Source of the DNA: an uncultured Roseburia sp.
Lineage (GTDB): Bacteria; Bacillota; Clostridia; Lachnospirales; Lachnospiraceae
Assembly (NCBI GenBank): GCA_947088675.1
Contig: CAMUHN010000012.1
Coordinates: 1 to 57,696, forward strand
DNA: 57,696 nt
Direction of reading: 5' to 3'
Shown here: positions 51,042-57,696 of the stretch, one piece after another
How positions within the stretch are numbered: position 1 is the stretch's first letter
How the letters are laid out: each line of letters starts with the position of its first letter
The notes under the pieces: model-generated
Told to the model about the DNA's origin: nothing
Databases searched by the model: none
What the model saw: only the letters and a program-made list of their open reading frames with translations
Made by a program: the position numbers and the translations under genes

Positions 51042-52295
51042 ATGAAAACATTTCATGAATTATATCTGGAAATTTTAAAACAGGAAGCAAAAGAGGGCAG
51101 GCATCTGATCGATGACTATAATCCGTATCATATGGACTGCCTGCTCCACCCGGAGAAACATGCGCCGGTAGTGCATACGCAGCAATGCGAGGAGTGCGCC
51201 TATGACAGGGCATGTATGACCAGCTGTGTGTTTGATGCGATTGAGGAGAAAGAAGACGGAATCCATATCAATGCGGACAAATGTGTGGGCTGCGGCGTCT
51301 GTGTGGATGCCTGCCGTTTAGAGCGTCTTGCGGCCAATAAAGACGTATTTCCGGTATTAAAAGCAGTGCGGGAGCAAAAACGTGATGTCTATGCGCTGGT
51401 AGCGCCGGCTTTTAGGGGACAATTTGGAGAGAGGGCGACGCCAGGCCGGCTGCGCAGTGCGCTGAAAGCAATCGGCTTTAAAGGGATGGTAGAGGTTGCG
51501 GTGTTTGCCGATATTTTAACATTAAAAGAAGCGCTGGAATTTGACCGGCATGTGGTGAAAGATTCGGATTTTCAGCTGACAAGCTGCTGCTGTCCGGTAT
51601 GGATTGCGTTGATCCGCAATATCTATGCAGAACTTGTGCCGCATGTGCCGGGAGCCGTTTCGCCGATGATAGCTGCCGGTAGGGTAGTAAAAAAACTGCA
51701 TCCCGATTCAGTCACCGTATTTATTGGCCCTTGTATGGCAAAGAAAAAGGAGGCGCACGAGCCTGATATTGCCGGGGCAGTAGATTATGTGCTGACCTTT
51801 CAGGAAGTTCAGGAAATCTTTGATGCCGCCGAAATAAAACCGGAGGAACTGACAGAGGACGGAAAAGAGCACTCATCAAGAGCAGGGAGGATTTATGCCA
51901 GGACAGGCGGCGTAAGTGAAGCGGTAAAACGTACCGTAGAACAATTGCATCCGGACAGGGAAGTGACAGTGCGTCCGGCACAGGCGGACGGTGTTCCCGC
52001 ATGCCGCAGGCTGATTGAGCAGATTCAAAAAGGTGAGACAAATGCCAACTTTTTTGAGGGGATGGCCTGTGCGGGCGGCTGTGTCGGCGGGCCGAAAGCA
52101 ATTGTTTCTAAGGAAACGGGGAAAGAGGCGGTAGAACAGTATGCAAATGAGGCGCTTTACCGTACGCCTTTAGAAAACCCGTATGTCATGGAACTGTTGG
52201 CCCGGCTTGATTTTGGGTCGGTGGAGGAATTTCTGGAAAAGAGCGATATCCTTACAAGGGATTTCGGAAACGGAAAAAAAGCGGGTCAGGCTTAA
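51042..52295 (+). CDS. [FeFe]-hydrogenase-like protein with two 4Fe-4S clusters
   Basis: A 417-residue protein with an N-terminal ferredoxin-like part (Cys49-52-58-62 and Cys81-84-87-91) followed by a hydrogenase large-subunit C-terminal domain. H-cluster motifs: L1 TSCCCPVW (180-187), L2 GPCMAKKKEA (229-238) and L3 FFEGMACAGGCVGGP (337-351). All cluster cysteines are present, but L1 has an extra Cys and L3 ends in GGP rather than GGGQ. Such variants occur in small hydrogenases proposed to be sensory or otherwise atypical. No maturation genes (hydEFG) or electron-partner subunits are adjacent. The ATG at 51042 with GGGGGTT before it is preferred over upstream in-frame codons that overlap the terminator. 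Confidence 0.85.
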   Translation: MKTFHELYLEILKQEAKEGRHLIDDYNPYHMDCLLHPEKHAPVVHTQQCEECAYDRACMTSCVFDAIEEKEDGIHINADKCVGCGVCVDACRLERLAANKDVFPVLKAVREQKRDVYALVAPAFRGQFGERATPGRLRSALKAIGFKGMVEVAVFADILTLKEALEFDRHVVKDSDFQLTSCCCPVWIALIRNIYAELVPHVPGAVSPMIAAGRVVKKLHPDSVTVFIGPCMAKKKEAHEPDIAGAVDYVLTFQEVQEIFDAAEIKPEELTEDGKEHSSRAGRIYARTGGVSEAVKRTVEQLHPDREVTVRPAQADGVPACRRLIEQIQKGETNANFFEGMACAGGCVGGPKAIVSKETGKEAVEQYANEALYRTPLENPYVMELLARLDFGSVEEFLEKSDILTRDFGNGKKAGQA

Positions 52296-52307
52296 GAAAA
52301 GGAATGG

Positions 52308-52342
52308 GGCAGGAAAATGCGGTTCGCGTTGACCTGCCTTTT
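52308..52342 (+). terminator. Terminator after the hydrogenase-like gene
   Basis: GGCAGG (52308-52313) pairs with CCTGCC (52333-52338), with an inner ATGCG/CGCGT stem, followed by TTTT. Confidence 0.75.
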
Positions 52343-52377
52343 GCAGTGGATAACGAGGGAACTGAAAAATAAAGTAT

Positions 52378-52406
52378 TTGCATTTTAGTTACCGCTATGT
52401 TATACT
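52378..52406 (+). promoter_or_regulatory. Promoter of the structured RNA
   Basis: TTGCAT (52378-52383), a 17-base spacer, TATACT (52401-52406). Transcription would start near 52413, with no ribosome site or open frame of note behind it. Confidence 0.65.
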
Positions 52407-52412
52407 TACTTT

Positions 52413-52751
52413 TACATGAATGCAGATTGTTTTCATGCAAATATTTGCCCACCAAGAAATTGGTCAAGCCCATACGGACAGGCGGGGCAGCTGCCGATTG
52501 CGGTGAAAACCGCGTTATTGATTGAGTTAAAAGCTCAAATTTTATAAGTTGACTGCGGATGCAGTGTCTGTAGTCGTATCTGAATAGATATCACTTGTGA
52601 AACGGTCAATAAAGAGTGGGAACAGCAAATATTTGCCGGCACAGATAGCCATGTTAAACTCTGAAAATAGTTTTTGCAGCATGTATGTAAAGTACATAAC
52701 ATAAAAGCAGAACAGTTGACAAAGACAGGTGAGGAATTCACCTGTCTTTTT
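52413..52751 (+). ncRNA. Structured RNA of about 340 nt, family not recognised
   Basis: This non-coding stretch has its own promoter and terminator. A 5' hairpin CATGAA/TTCATG (52415-52437) is followed by a long-range closing stem: GCAAATATTTGC at 52437-52448 can pair with an identical, self-complementary copy at 52625-52636, extended by CCAC (52449-52452) with GTGG (52616-52619). Inside lie compact hairpins: CCAA-GAAA-TTGG (52452-52463), GCGGT-GAAA-ACCGC (52500-52513), TTGAG/CTCAA (52522-52538), ACTGC-GGAT-GCAGT (52552-52565) and TATCT-GAAT-AGATA (52577-52590). Two GNRA tetraloops and a multi-stem junction are typical of large structured RNAs. It is not RNase P RNA, tmRNA, SRP RNA or a riboswitch class whose signature I can see. 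It could be a stand-alone RNA (for example raiA-motif-like) or a leader of the polyamine operon. Confidence 0.6.
52721..52751 (+). terminator. Terminator at the end of the structured RNA
   Basis: AAAGACAGGTGA (52721-52732) pairs perfectly with TCACCTGTCTTT (52738-52749) over GGAAT, followed by TT. If conditional, it would act as an attenuator for the polyamine operon 76 bp downstream, before which I see no second promoter. Confidence 0.85.
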
Positions 52752-52826
52752 ATGCGTCCCTGTTCGATTGCGCAGGCCCGCATATTGTGATGGGACAGAT
52801 AAGGCAGCAGAAAGAATGAGGTAACA

Positions 52827-54296
52827 ATGGAAAAAGAGCGACAGATGCGCGCGCCGGTATACGAAGCGCTGGAGAAATTAAAAAGAAAGCGGGTAGTGCC
52901 GTTTGATGTGCCAGGCCATAAGAGAGGGCGCGGCAATCCGGAGTTAGTCGAGCTGCTGGGGGAAAAGTGTGTCAGTCTGGATGTCAATTCCATGAAGCCG
53001 CTTGATAATCTCTGTCATCCGGTATCGGTGATTAAAGAAGCAGAGGAGCTGACAGCAGAGGCTTTCGGGGCCGATCATGCTTTTTTTATGGTCGGCGGGA
53101 CGACGTCTTCGGTACAGGGGATGGTACTTTCTGCGTGCCGCGCAGGTGATAAAATTATTTTACCGCGCAATGTACATAAGAGCGTGATCAACGCGCTGGT
53201 GCTTTGCGGCGCCATTCCGGTCTATGTGAATCCGCAGGTAGACGTGCGTCTTGGAATTTCGCTGGGGATGCGCGTATCGGAGGTGGAGCGGGCAATTATT
53301 GACAATCCGGGCGCAGTTGCGGTGCTGGTCAATAATCCGACTTATTATGGCATCTGTTCGGATCTTTGTTCCATTGTAAAACTTGCGCATGAGCACGATA
53401 TGCTTGCGCTTGTGGATGAGGCGCATGGGACACACCTGTATTTTGGGGATAATCTGCCGGTGAGCGCGATGCAGGCCGGGGCTGATATGGCTTCCGTATC
53501 CATGCACAAATCCGGAGGCAGCTTAACGCAGAGTTCGCTCCTTTTAACCGGAAAAAACGTAAACTGGGAATATGTAAGCCAGATTATCAATCTGACGCAG
53601 ACCACAAGCGCATCTTATCTGTTGATGGCGAGTCTTGATATCTCAAGGCGAAACCTGATGCTGCGGGGAAAGGAGTCGTTTGAAAGAGTCAGTGAGATGG
53701 CGGAGTATGCGAGACGTGAGATCAATGATATCGGAGGTCTTTATGCATACGGGAGAGAACTGATCAACGGTTCGAGCGTATATGATTTTGATGTGACAAA
53801 ATTGGCCGTCTATACGCGTGATATCGGGCTTGCCGGTATAGAAGTGTATGATCTGCTTCGCGATGAATATGATATCCAGATTGAGCTGGGCGACATTGCG
53901 AATATTCTTGCGTATATTTCCATCGGAGACAGGATGCAGGATATTGAGCGTCTGGTCGGAGCGCTTGCGGACATCAAACGTCTGTATGCAAAAGATACGG
54001 AAAAAATGTTAAATACGGAATATATTACGCCGAAAGTACTTGTCTCTCCGCAGGCAGCGTTTTATTCAGAAAAAATATGTCTGCCGATTCGCCAGACAGC
54101 CGGCAGGATCTGCGCAGAATTTGTGATGGCCTATCCGCCGGGAATTCCGATTCTGGCGCCCGGGGAGATGATTACGGAAGAGATCATTGAATATATTATC
54201 TATGCAAAAGAAAAAGGCTGTTCCATGCAGGGGGCGGAAGATTTAAACGTCGAGTATCTGAATGTTCTAATGGATGACCGTCAGGTATGGAAATGA
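52827..54296 (+). CDS. speA: Arginine decarboxylase, Orn/Lys/Arg decarboxylase family
   Basis: A 489-residue fold-type I PLP decarboxylase of the short Bacillus SpeA class, making agmatine from arginine (lysine or ornithine as alternatives). Blocks: PFDVPGHKRGRG near the N-terminus, FMVGGTTSSVQGMVLS, VHKSVINALVLCGA, the cofactor region VDEAHGTHLYF (DEAH ~197-200) and Lys228 in SMHKSGGSLTQSS, the Schiff-base lysine. The C-terminal domain ends normally. First gene of a polyamine operon with speE and carboxy(nor)spermidine genes, which favours arginine decarboxylation. It lies behind the structured RNA and terminator. The ATG at 52827 has a GAGGTAAC site. Confidence 0.9.
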   Translation: MEKERQMRAPVYEALEKLKRKRVVPFDVPGHKRGRGNPELVELLGEKCVSLDVNSMKPLDNLCHPVSVIKEAEELTAEAFGADHAFFMVGGTTSSVQGMVLSACRAGDKIILPRNVHKSVINALVLCGAIPVYVNPQVDVRLGISLGMRVSEVERAIIDNPGAVAVLVNNPTYYGICSDLCSIVKLAHEHDMLALVDEAHGTHLYFGDNLPVSAMQAGADMASVSMHKSGGSLTQSSLLLTGKNVNWEYVSQIINLTQTTSASYLLMASLDISRRNLMLRGKESFERVSEMAEYARREINDIGGLYAYGRELINGSSVYDFDVTKLAVYTRDIGLAGIEVYDLLRDEYDIQIELGDIANILAYISIGDRMQDIERLVGALADIKRLYAKDTEKMLNTEYITPKVLVSPQAAFYSEKICLPIRQTAGRICAEFVMAYPPGIPILAPGEMITEEIIEYIIYAKEKGCSMQGAEDLNVEYLNVLMDDRQVWK

Positions 54297-54321
54297 AAAG
54301 TTGCGGAAAGGATGGAGTAAG

Positions 54322-55182
54322 TTGGAATTGTGGTTTTCGGATTATCAGACAGATGCAGTGAAAGTATCTATCAAAGTCGAAAAGCAGCTGTTTGGAGAAC
54401 AGACAGATTTTCAGAGAATTGATGTGTTTGATTCTAAGGAGTTCGGGCGTTTTTTAAGCTCGGACGGAAGTATCGTGTTTTCGGAAAAGGATGAATTTGT
54501 CTATGACGAGATGATTGTGCATGTTCCGATGGCAGTTCACCCGAATGTAAAAAAAGTTCTGGTGATCGGCGGAGGAGACGGAGGAGTTGCGCGTGAATTG
54601 TCCTGGTATGAGGAGATAGAGGAGATTGACGTGGTAGAACCGGATCCGGTGTTTGTAGATGTGTGCCGGCGGTTTTTCCCGGACAATGCCTGCGGTTTAA
54701 ATGACGGGCGCGTCCGTATTTATAATGAAGACGGGCTGCGGTTTTTGCGCACAAAACATGACGCCTATGATCTGATTATTAATGATGCGATTGATCCGCT
54801 TGGCCATACGGCAGGACTGTTTACAAAAGAGTTTTACGGGAACTGCTACCGTGCGCTGCGGGAGGACGGCATTATGGTCTATCAGCATGGGAGTCCGTTT
54901 TATGATGAAGATGAGGAGTCCTGCCGTATTATGCACAGAAAAGCAAGCCACAGCTTTCCGATCAGCCGTGTCTATCAGGCGCATATTCCGACCTGCTCTT
55001 CCGGTTACTGGCTGTTTGGATTTGCATCCAAAAAATACCACCCGCTTCTCGATCTGGATGTTTTAAGATGGAAAGACCGCAAAATAAAGACCTGGTATTA
55101 CACGACAAATCTGCACAAGGGCGCATTTATGCTGCCACGATATGTGGAGGATATGCTGGAGGAAGAAGAAGGACGCAGATAG
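54322..55182 (+). CDS. speE: Spermidine synthase-like aminopropyltransferase
   Basis: A 286-residue SpeE-family protein. It opens MELWFSDYQTDAVKVSIKVEKQL, then FQRIDVFDSKEFGRFLSSDG, the dcSAM motif VIGGGDGGVARE (81-92), DVVEPDPVFVDV and a catalytic-site loop DLIINDAIDPLGHTAGLF, where the usual DSTDP reads DAIDP. TTG at 54322 is preferred because the family begins MELW and AAAGGA lies about 9 bases upstream; a farther ATG at 54274 overlaps speA. The enzyme would need decarboxylated SAM, yet speD is not in the window and carboxyspermidine-pathway genes follow. Its real acceptor (putrescine, agmatine or another amine) is therefore open. Confidence 0.88.
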   Translation: MELWFSDYQTDAVKVSIKVEKQLFGEQTDFQRIDVFDSKEFGRFLSSDGSIVFSEKDEFVYDEMIVHVPMAVHPNVKKVLVIGGGDGGVARELSWYEEIEEIDVVEPDPVFVDVCRRFFPDNACGLNDGRVRIYNEDGLRFLRTKHDAYDLIINDAIDPLGHTAGLFTKEFYGNCYRALREDGIMVYQHGSPFYDEDEESCRIMHRKASHSFPISRVYQAHIPTCSSGYWLFGFASKKYHPLLDLDVLRWKDRKIKTWYYTTNLHKGAFMLPRYVEDMLEEEEGRR

Positions 55183-55209
55183 TTTTACAACGATAAGGGA
55201 GGAAAAACG

Positions 55210-56469
55210 ATGGGGAGACTGTTGATTATTGGCTGCGGCGGCGTTGCGCAGGTTGCAGTTCACAAATGCTGCCAGAACAGCGGTACATTTGAAGAAATCT
55301 GTATTGCCAGCCGTACAAAAGAAAAATGCGACACACTGAAAGAAAAACTGCAGAATCTGACCGCAACAAAAATAAAAACGGCGAAAGTCGACGCCGATAG
55401 CGTGGAGGAGCTGACCGCGCTGATGAATGAATACAGGCCGGACGCCGTTTTAAATGTAGCGCTGCCATATCAGGATCTGACAGTGATGGAAGCCTGTCTT
55501 GCCTGCCATGTAGATTATATTGATACGGCAAATTTTGAGCCGGAAGATACGACAGACCCGGCATGGCGCGCAATTTATGAAAAGCGCTGCAGAGAGGCGG
55601 GTTTTACGGCATATTTTGATTATTCGTGGCAGTGGGCATACCGGGAGAGATTCCGGGAGGCCGGCCTTACGGCGCTGCTTGGCAGCGGATTTGATCCGGG
55701 CGTGACAAGTGTGTTTACTGCTTATGCATGCAAACACTATTTTGACGAAATTCATTACATTGATATTTTGGACTGCAACGGCGGCGACCATGGATATCCG
55801 TTTGCGACAAATTTTAATCCGGAGATTAACCTGAGGGAAGTATCGGCAAACGGCTCCTATTGGGAGAATGGCCGTTGGGTGGAAACAGAGCCGATGGAAA
55901 TAAAACGGGAATTTGATTTCCCGCAGGTTGGCAGAAAGGACATGTATCTTTTGCACCACGAGGAGATAGAGTCTCTGGCAAAAAATATTCCGAATGTGAA
56001 ACGCATCCGGTTTTTTATGACATTTGGGCATAGTTATCTGACCCATATGAAATGTCTGGAAAATGTAGGCATGCTGCGCACCGAGCCGGTTTCTTATGAG
56101 GGACGGGAGATCGTGCCGATTCAGTTTTTAAAAGCCCTGCTGCCTGATCCGGCCTCACTTGGACCGCGGACAGTCGGAAAGACGAATATCGGATGTATTT
56201 TTACAGGCGTAAAAGACGGCAAAGAAAAGACGATTTATATTTATAATGTCTGTGATCATCAGGAATGCTACAGAGAAGTCGGTTCGCAGGCAGTTTCTTA
56301 TACAACGGGCGTTCCGGCGATGATAGGCGCTGCTCTGATTGTAGATAAAGTCTGGGACGGGGACGGCGTCTTTAATATCGAGGAGTTTGATCCGGATCCA
56401 TTTATGGAAATGCTGAATCAATACGGACTGCCGTGGGTCGTCGAGGAACAGGTACAGGTTGTGGAGTAA
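55210..56469 (+). CDS. Carboxy(nor)spermidine dehydrogenase, saccharopine dehydrogenase family
   Basis: A 419-residue enzyme of the saccharopine dehydrogenase family: the NADPH loop LLIIGCGGVAQVAVHKC, ISRT-like ASRTKEKCD, VLNVALPYQDLTVMEACL, LGSGFDPGVTSVFTAYACKHYF and the C-terminal GVPAMIGAALI. In carboxyspermidine pathways it condenses putrescine (or diaminopropane) with aspartate semialdehyde and reduces the Schiff base to carboxyspermidine. Its position directly before the decarboxylase of the same pathway makes this assignment firm over lysine-type saccharopine enzymes. AAGGGAGG precedes the ATG. Confidence 0.92.
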   Translation: MGRLLIIGCGGVAQVAVHKCCQNSGTFEEICIASRTKEKCDTLKEKLQNLTATKIKTAKVDADSVEELTALMNEYRPDAVLNVALPYQDLTVMEACLACHVDYIDTANFEPEDTTDPAWRAIYEKRCREAGFTAYFDYSWQWAYRERFREAGLTALLGSGFDPGVTSVFTAYACKHYFDEIHYIDILDCNGGDHGYPFATNFNPEINLREVSANGSYWENGRWVETEPMEIKREFDFPQVGRKDMYLLHHEEIESLAKNIPNVKRIRFFMTFGHSYLTHMKCLENVGMLRTEPVSYEGREIVPIQFLKALLPDPASLGPRTVGKTNIGCIFTGVKDGKEKTIYIYNVCDHQECYREVGSQAVSYTTGVPAMIGAALIVDKVWDGDGVFNIEEFDPDPFMEMLNQYGLPWVVEEQVQVVE

Positions 56470-56481
56470 CGGGAGGTAATT

Positions 56482-57645
56482 TTGGGAAAGACAGTATCAT
56501 GGGAAGAGCTTCCCACACCCTGTTATGTCGTAGATATAAAAAAATTAAAACAGAATTTACAATGTCTTCGTGCAATAGAAAAAGAGGCAGACTGTCATAT
56601 TCTACTTGCACAGAAAGCATTTTCGATGTACAGCCTGTATCCTTTGATCGGACAGTATATCAGCGGCACGACGGCAAGCGGACTTTATGAGGCAAGACTT
56701 GGCCGCGAGGAGATGGGAAAAGAGAACCATGTCTATGCCCCTGCCTATAAACAGAAAGATATGGAGGAACTGGCAGCGATCTGCGACCATATTGTATTTA
56801 ACTCTTATGCCCAGTATGAAAAATACAGGGGAATTGTTGCGGCAAAGAAGAGCAGTGGGACAGCAGTCAGTATCGGGATACGGGTCAACCCCGAGTTTTC
56901 GACGCAGAAAGATCATGCCATTTATGACCCGTGTGCAAAAGGGTCCCGTCTGGGAATGACACAAAAAAGTTTTGAGGAAGCTTTTGGCGGTTGTCTTCCC
57001 GACGACATTGAGGGACTTCATTTTCATACGCTGTGTGAGCAGAATGCAGATGATCTGATTGTAACATTCGAATCGTTTGAAAAAAAGTTTGGCGCTTATT
57101 TTTCAAAAATTAAATGGATCAACCTGGGCGGCGGCCATCATATTACGCGAGAAGACTATCAGACAACGGAGCTGATACGTCTTCTCCGTTACATCAGAGA
57201 TACCTGCCGTCTTAGAGTTTATCTGGAGCCGGGGGAGGCAATTGCGCTCAATGCAGGATATCTTGTGACGACAGTCGAGGATATTGTGAAAAATGAAATC
57301 GACATTTTAATATTGGACGCTTCGGCTGCCTGCCATATGCCGGATGTGCTGGAAATGCCATACCGCCCGCCTTTGCGCGGCGCTTATCCGGCCGGGGAAA
57401 AGCCGTATACGTATCGATTATCATCACTCACCTGCCTTGCCGGCGATGTGATCGGGGATTACAGCTTTGCGCAGCCAATCATGTGCGGCGATCGGCTGGT
57501 ATTTGAAGATATGGCGATCTATTCGATGGTAAAAAACAATACGTTTAACGGAATTCCGCTTCCGGCAATCGCGGTGTTACACGAAGATTCTTCCTGCGAG
57601 CTGGTCAGGGAGTTTTCGTATTCTGATTTTAAGAGCAGGCTATAG
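56482..57645 (+). CDS. nspC: Carboxy(nor)spermidine decarboxylase
   Basis: A 387-residue fold-type III PLP decarboxylase (alanine-racemase fold) removing CO2 from carboxyspermidine to give spermidine. PLP lysine Lys45 in LLAQKAFS; GLHFHTLCEQNADD; INLGGGHHITRED for phosphate binding; LEPGEAIALNAGYL; and the C-terminal CLAGDVIGDYSF with the cysteine and aspartate contributed across the dimer. The start is TTG at 56482 with GGGAGG a few bases upstream; the next ATG would cut conserved residues. A TGTGAG/CTCACA inverted repeat (57646-57672) follows the stop at the window edge. Confidence 0.92.
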   Translation: MGKTVSWEELPTPCYVVDIKKLKQNLQCLRAIEKEADCHILLAQKAFSMYSLYPLIGQYISGTTASGLYEARLGREEMGKENHVYAPAYKQKDMEELAAICDHIVFNSYAQYEKYRGIVAAKKSSGTAVSIGIRVNPEFSTQKDHAIYDPCAKGSRLGMTQKSFEEAFGGCLPDDIEGLHFHTLCEQNADDLIVTFESFEKKFGAYFSKIKWINLGGGHHITREDYQTTELIRLLRYIRDTCRLRVYLEPGEAIALNAGYLVTTVEDIVKNEIDILILDASAACHMPDVLEMPYRPPLRGAYPAGEKPYTYRLSSLTCLAGDVIGDYSFAQPIMCGDRLVFEDMAIYSMVKNNTFNGIPLPAIAVLHEDSSCELVREFSYSDFKSRL

Positions 57646-57672
57646 TGTGAGAAGAACTTCTAATCGCTCACA
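57646..57672 (+). other. Inverted repeat after nspC
   Basis: TGTGAG (57646-57651) and CTCACA (57667-57672) can form a hairpin right after the stop codon. The sequence after it is cut by the window end, so terminator status cannot be judged. Confidence 0.4.
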
Positions 57673-57696
57673 GCAAAGGCTGTTTCGCGAAGAAGT

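Noticed and set aside
52296-52826. Known riboswitch (TPP, SAM, lysine, cobalamin, FMN, guanidine) or RNase P/tmRNA/SRP/6S RNA
   Set aside because: None of the conserved signature strings that I know for these classes is visible; left as unassigned structured RNA pending covariance search.

Overview
The window reads as a chromosomal segment of an anaerobic Clostridia bacterium, most likely a Lachnospiraceae member of gut type. This rests on gene content (glycyl-radical microcompartment, DHODB-type pyrK/pyrD, carboxyspermidine-type polyamine genes, [FeFe]-hydrogenase-like protein), AGGAGG-type ribosome sites, frequent TTG/GTG starts and short overlapping operons. No rRNA, tRNA, CRISPR array or intact insertion sequence was seen.

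Layout. 1-4233 is a degraded accessory stretch: the 3' end of a serine hydrolase, an AT-rich lipoprotein gene, coding remnants, a metallo-beta-lactamase-fold hydrolase, a broken NERD gene and a small EamA transporter. 4595-7480 holds rhamnulokinase plus an arabinose/fucose-isomerase-like protein, closed by a terminator. 7753-22593 is one long transcription unit, from a perfect consensus promoter with repeated CCACATAAA elements to a strong terminator. It encodes a B12-independent (glycyl radical) propanediol-utilising bacterial microcompartment (BMC): diol dehydratase and its activase, class II aldolase, CoA-acylating aldehyde dehydrogenase, alcohol dehydrogenase, PduL, PduS/PduT-like electron-transfer proteins, a PduO-C/GlcG-like protein, an EutP/PduV-like GTPase, four BMC-H proteins, one EutS/PduU-like protein, one pentamer protein and one tandem-BMC protein. 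It ends with a DeoR regulator, a ParA-type ATPase and a low-complexity charged protein. I read the last two as a candidate compartment-positioning pair (McdA/McdB-like), the most interesting observation here.

22689-30844 holds housekeeping and carbon genes (histidine phosphatase, DegV, nicotinate phosphoribosyltransferase, PAP2 phosphatase, AraC regulator, glycogen phosphorylase, 1-phosphofructokinase). 30976-38803 holds PTS enzyme I, a broken HD-GYP gene, a TPR lipoprotein, HflX and a pyrC-pyrK-pyrD operon behind a hairpin-rich leader. 38952-50840 holds a DUF1266 lipoprotein, an orphan BlaI repressor, a chemotaxis transducer, a large GH28-GH115 fusion enzyme, a broken M24 peptidase, an ECF sigma factor, a DUF2461 protein and a BlaI/M56 pair with clear twin operators. 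51042-57645 holds an [FeFe]-hydrogenase-like protein, an apparently independent structured RNA of about 340 nt with its own promoter and terminator, and a polyamine operon (speA, speE, carboxy(nor)spermidine dehydrogenase and decarboxylase).

How the genes fit. L-rhamnose would be isomerised and phosphorylated in the cytosol, then cleaved by the encapsulated aldolase to DHAP and L-lactaldehyde. Lactaldehyde is reduced to 1,2-propanediol, dehydrated to propanal by the glycyl radical enzyme, and dismutated to propanol and propanoyl-phosphate inside the shell. Rhamnose transport, a classical RhaA and a propionate kinase are not in the window. Three genes (NERD, HD-GYP, M24) are broken in the same way, by internal deletion plus frameshift.
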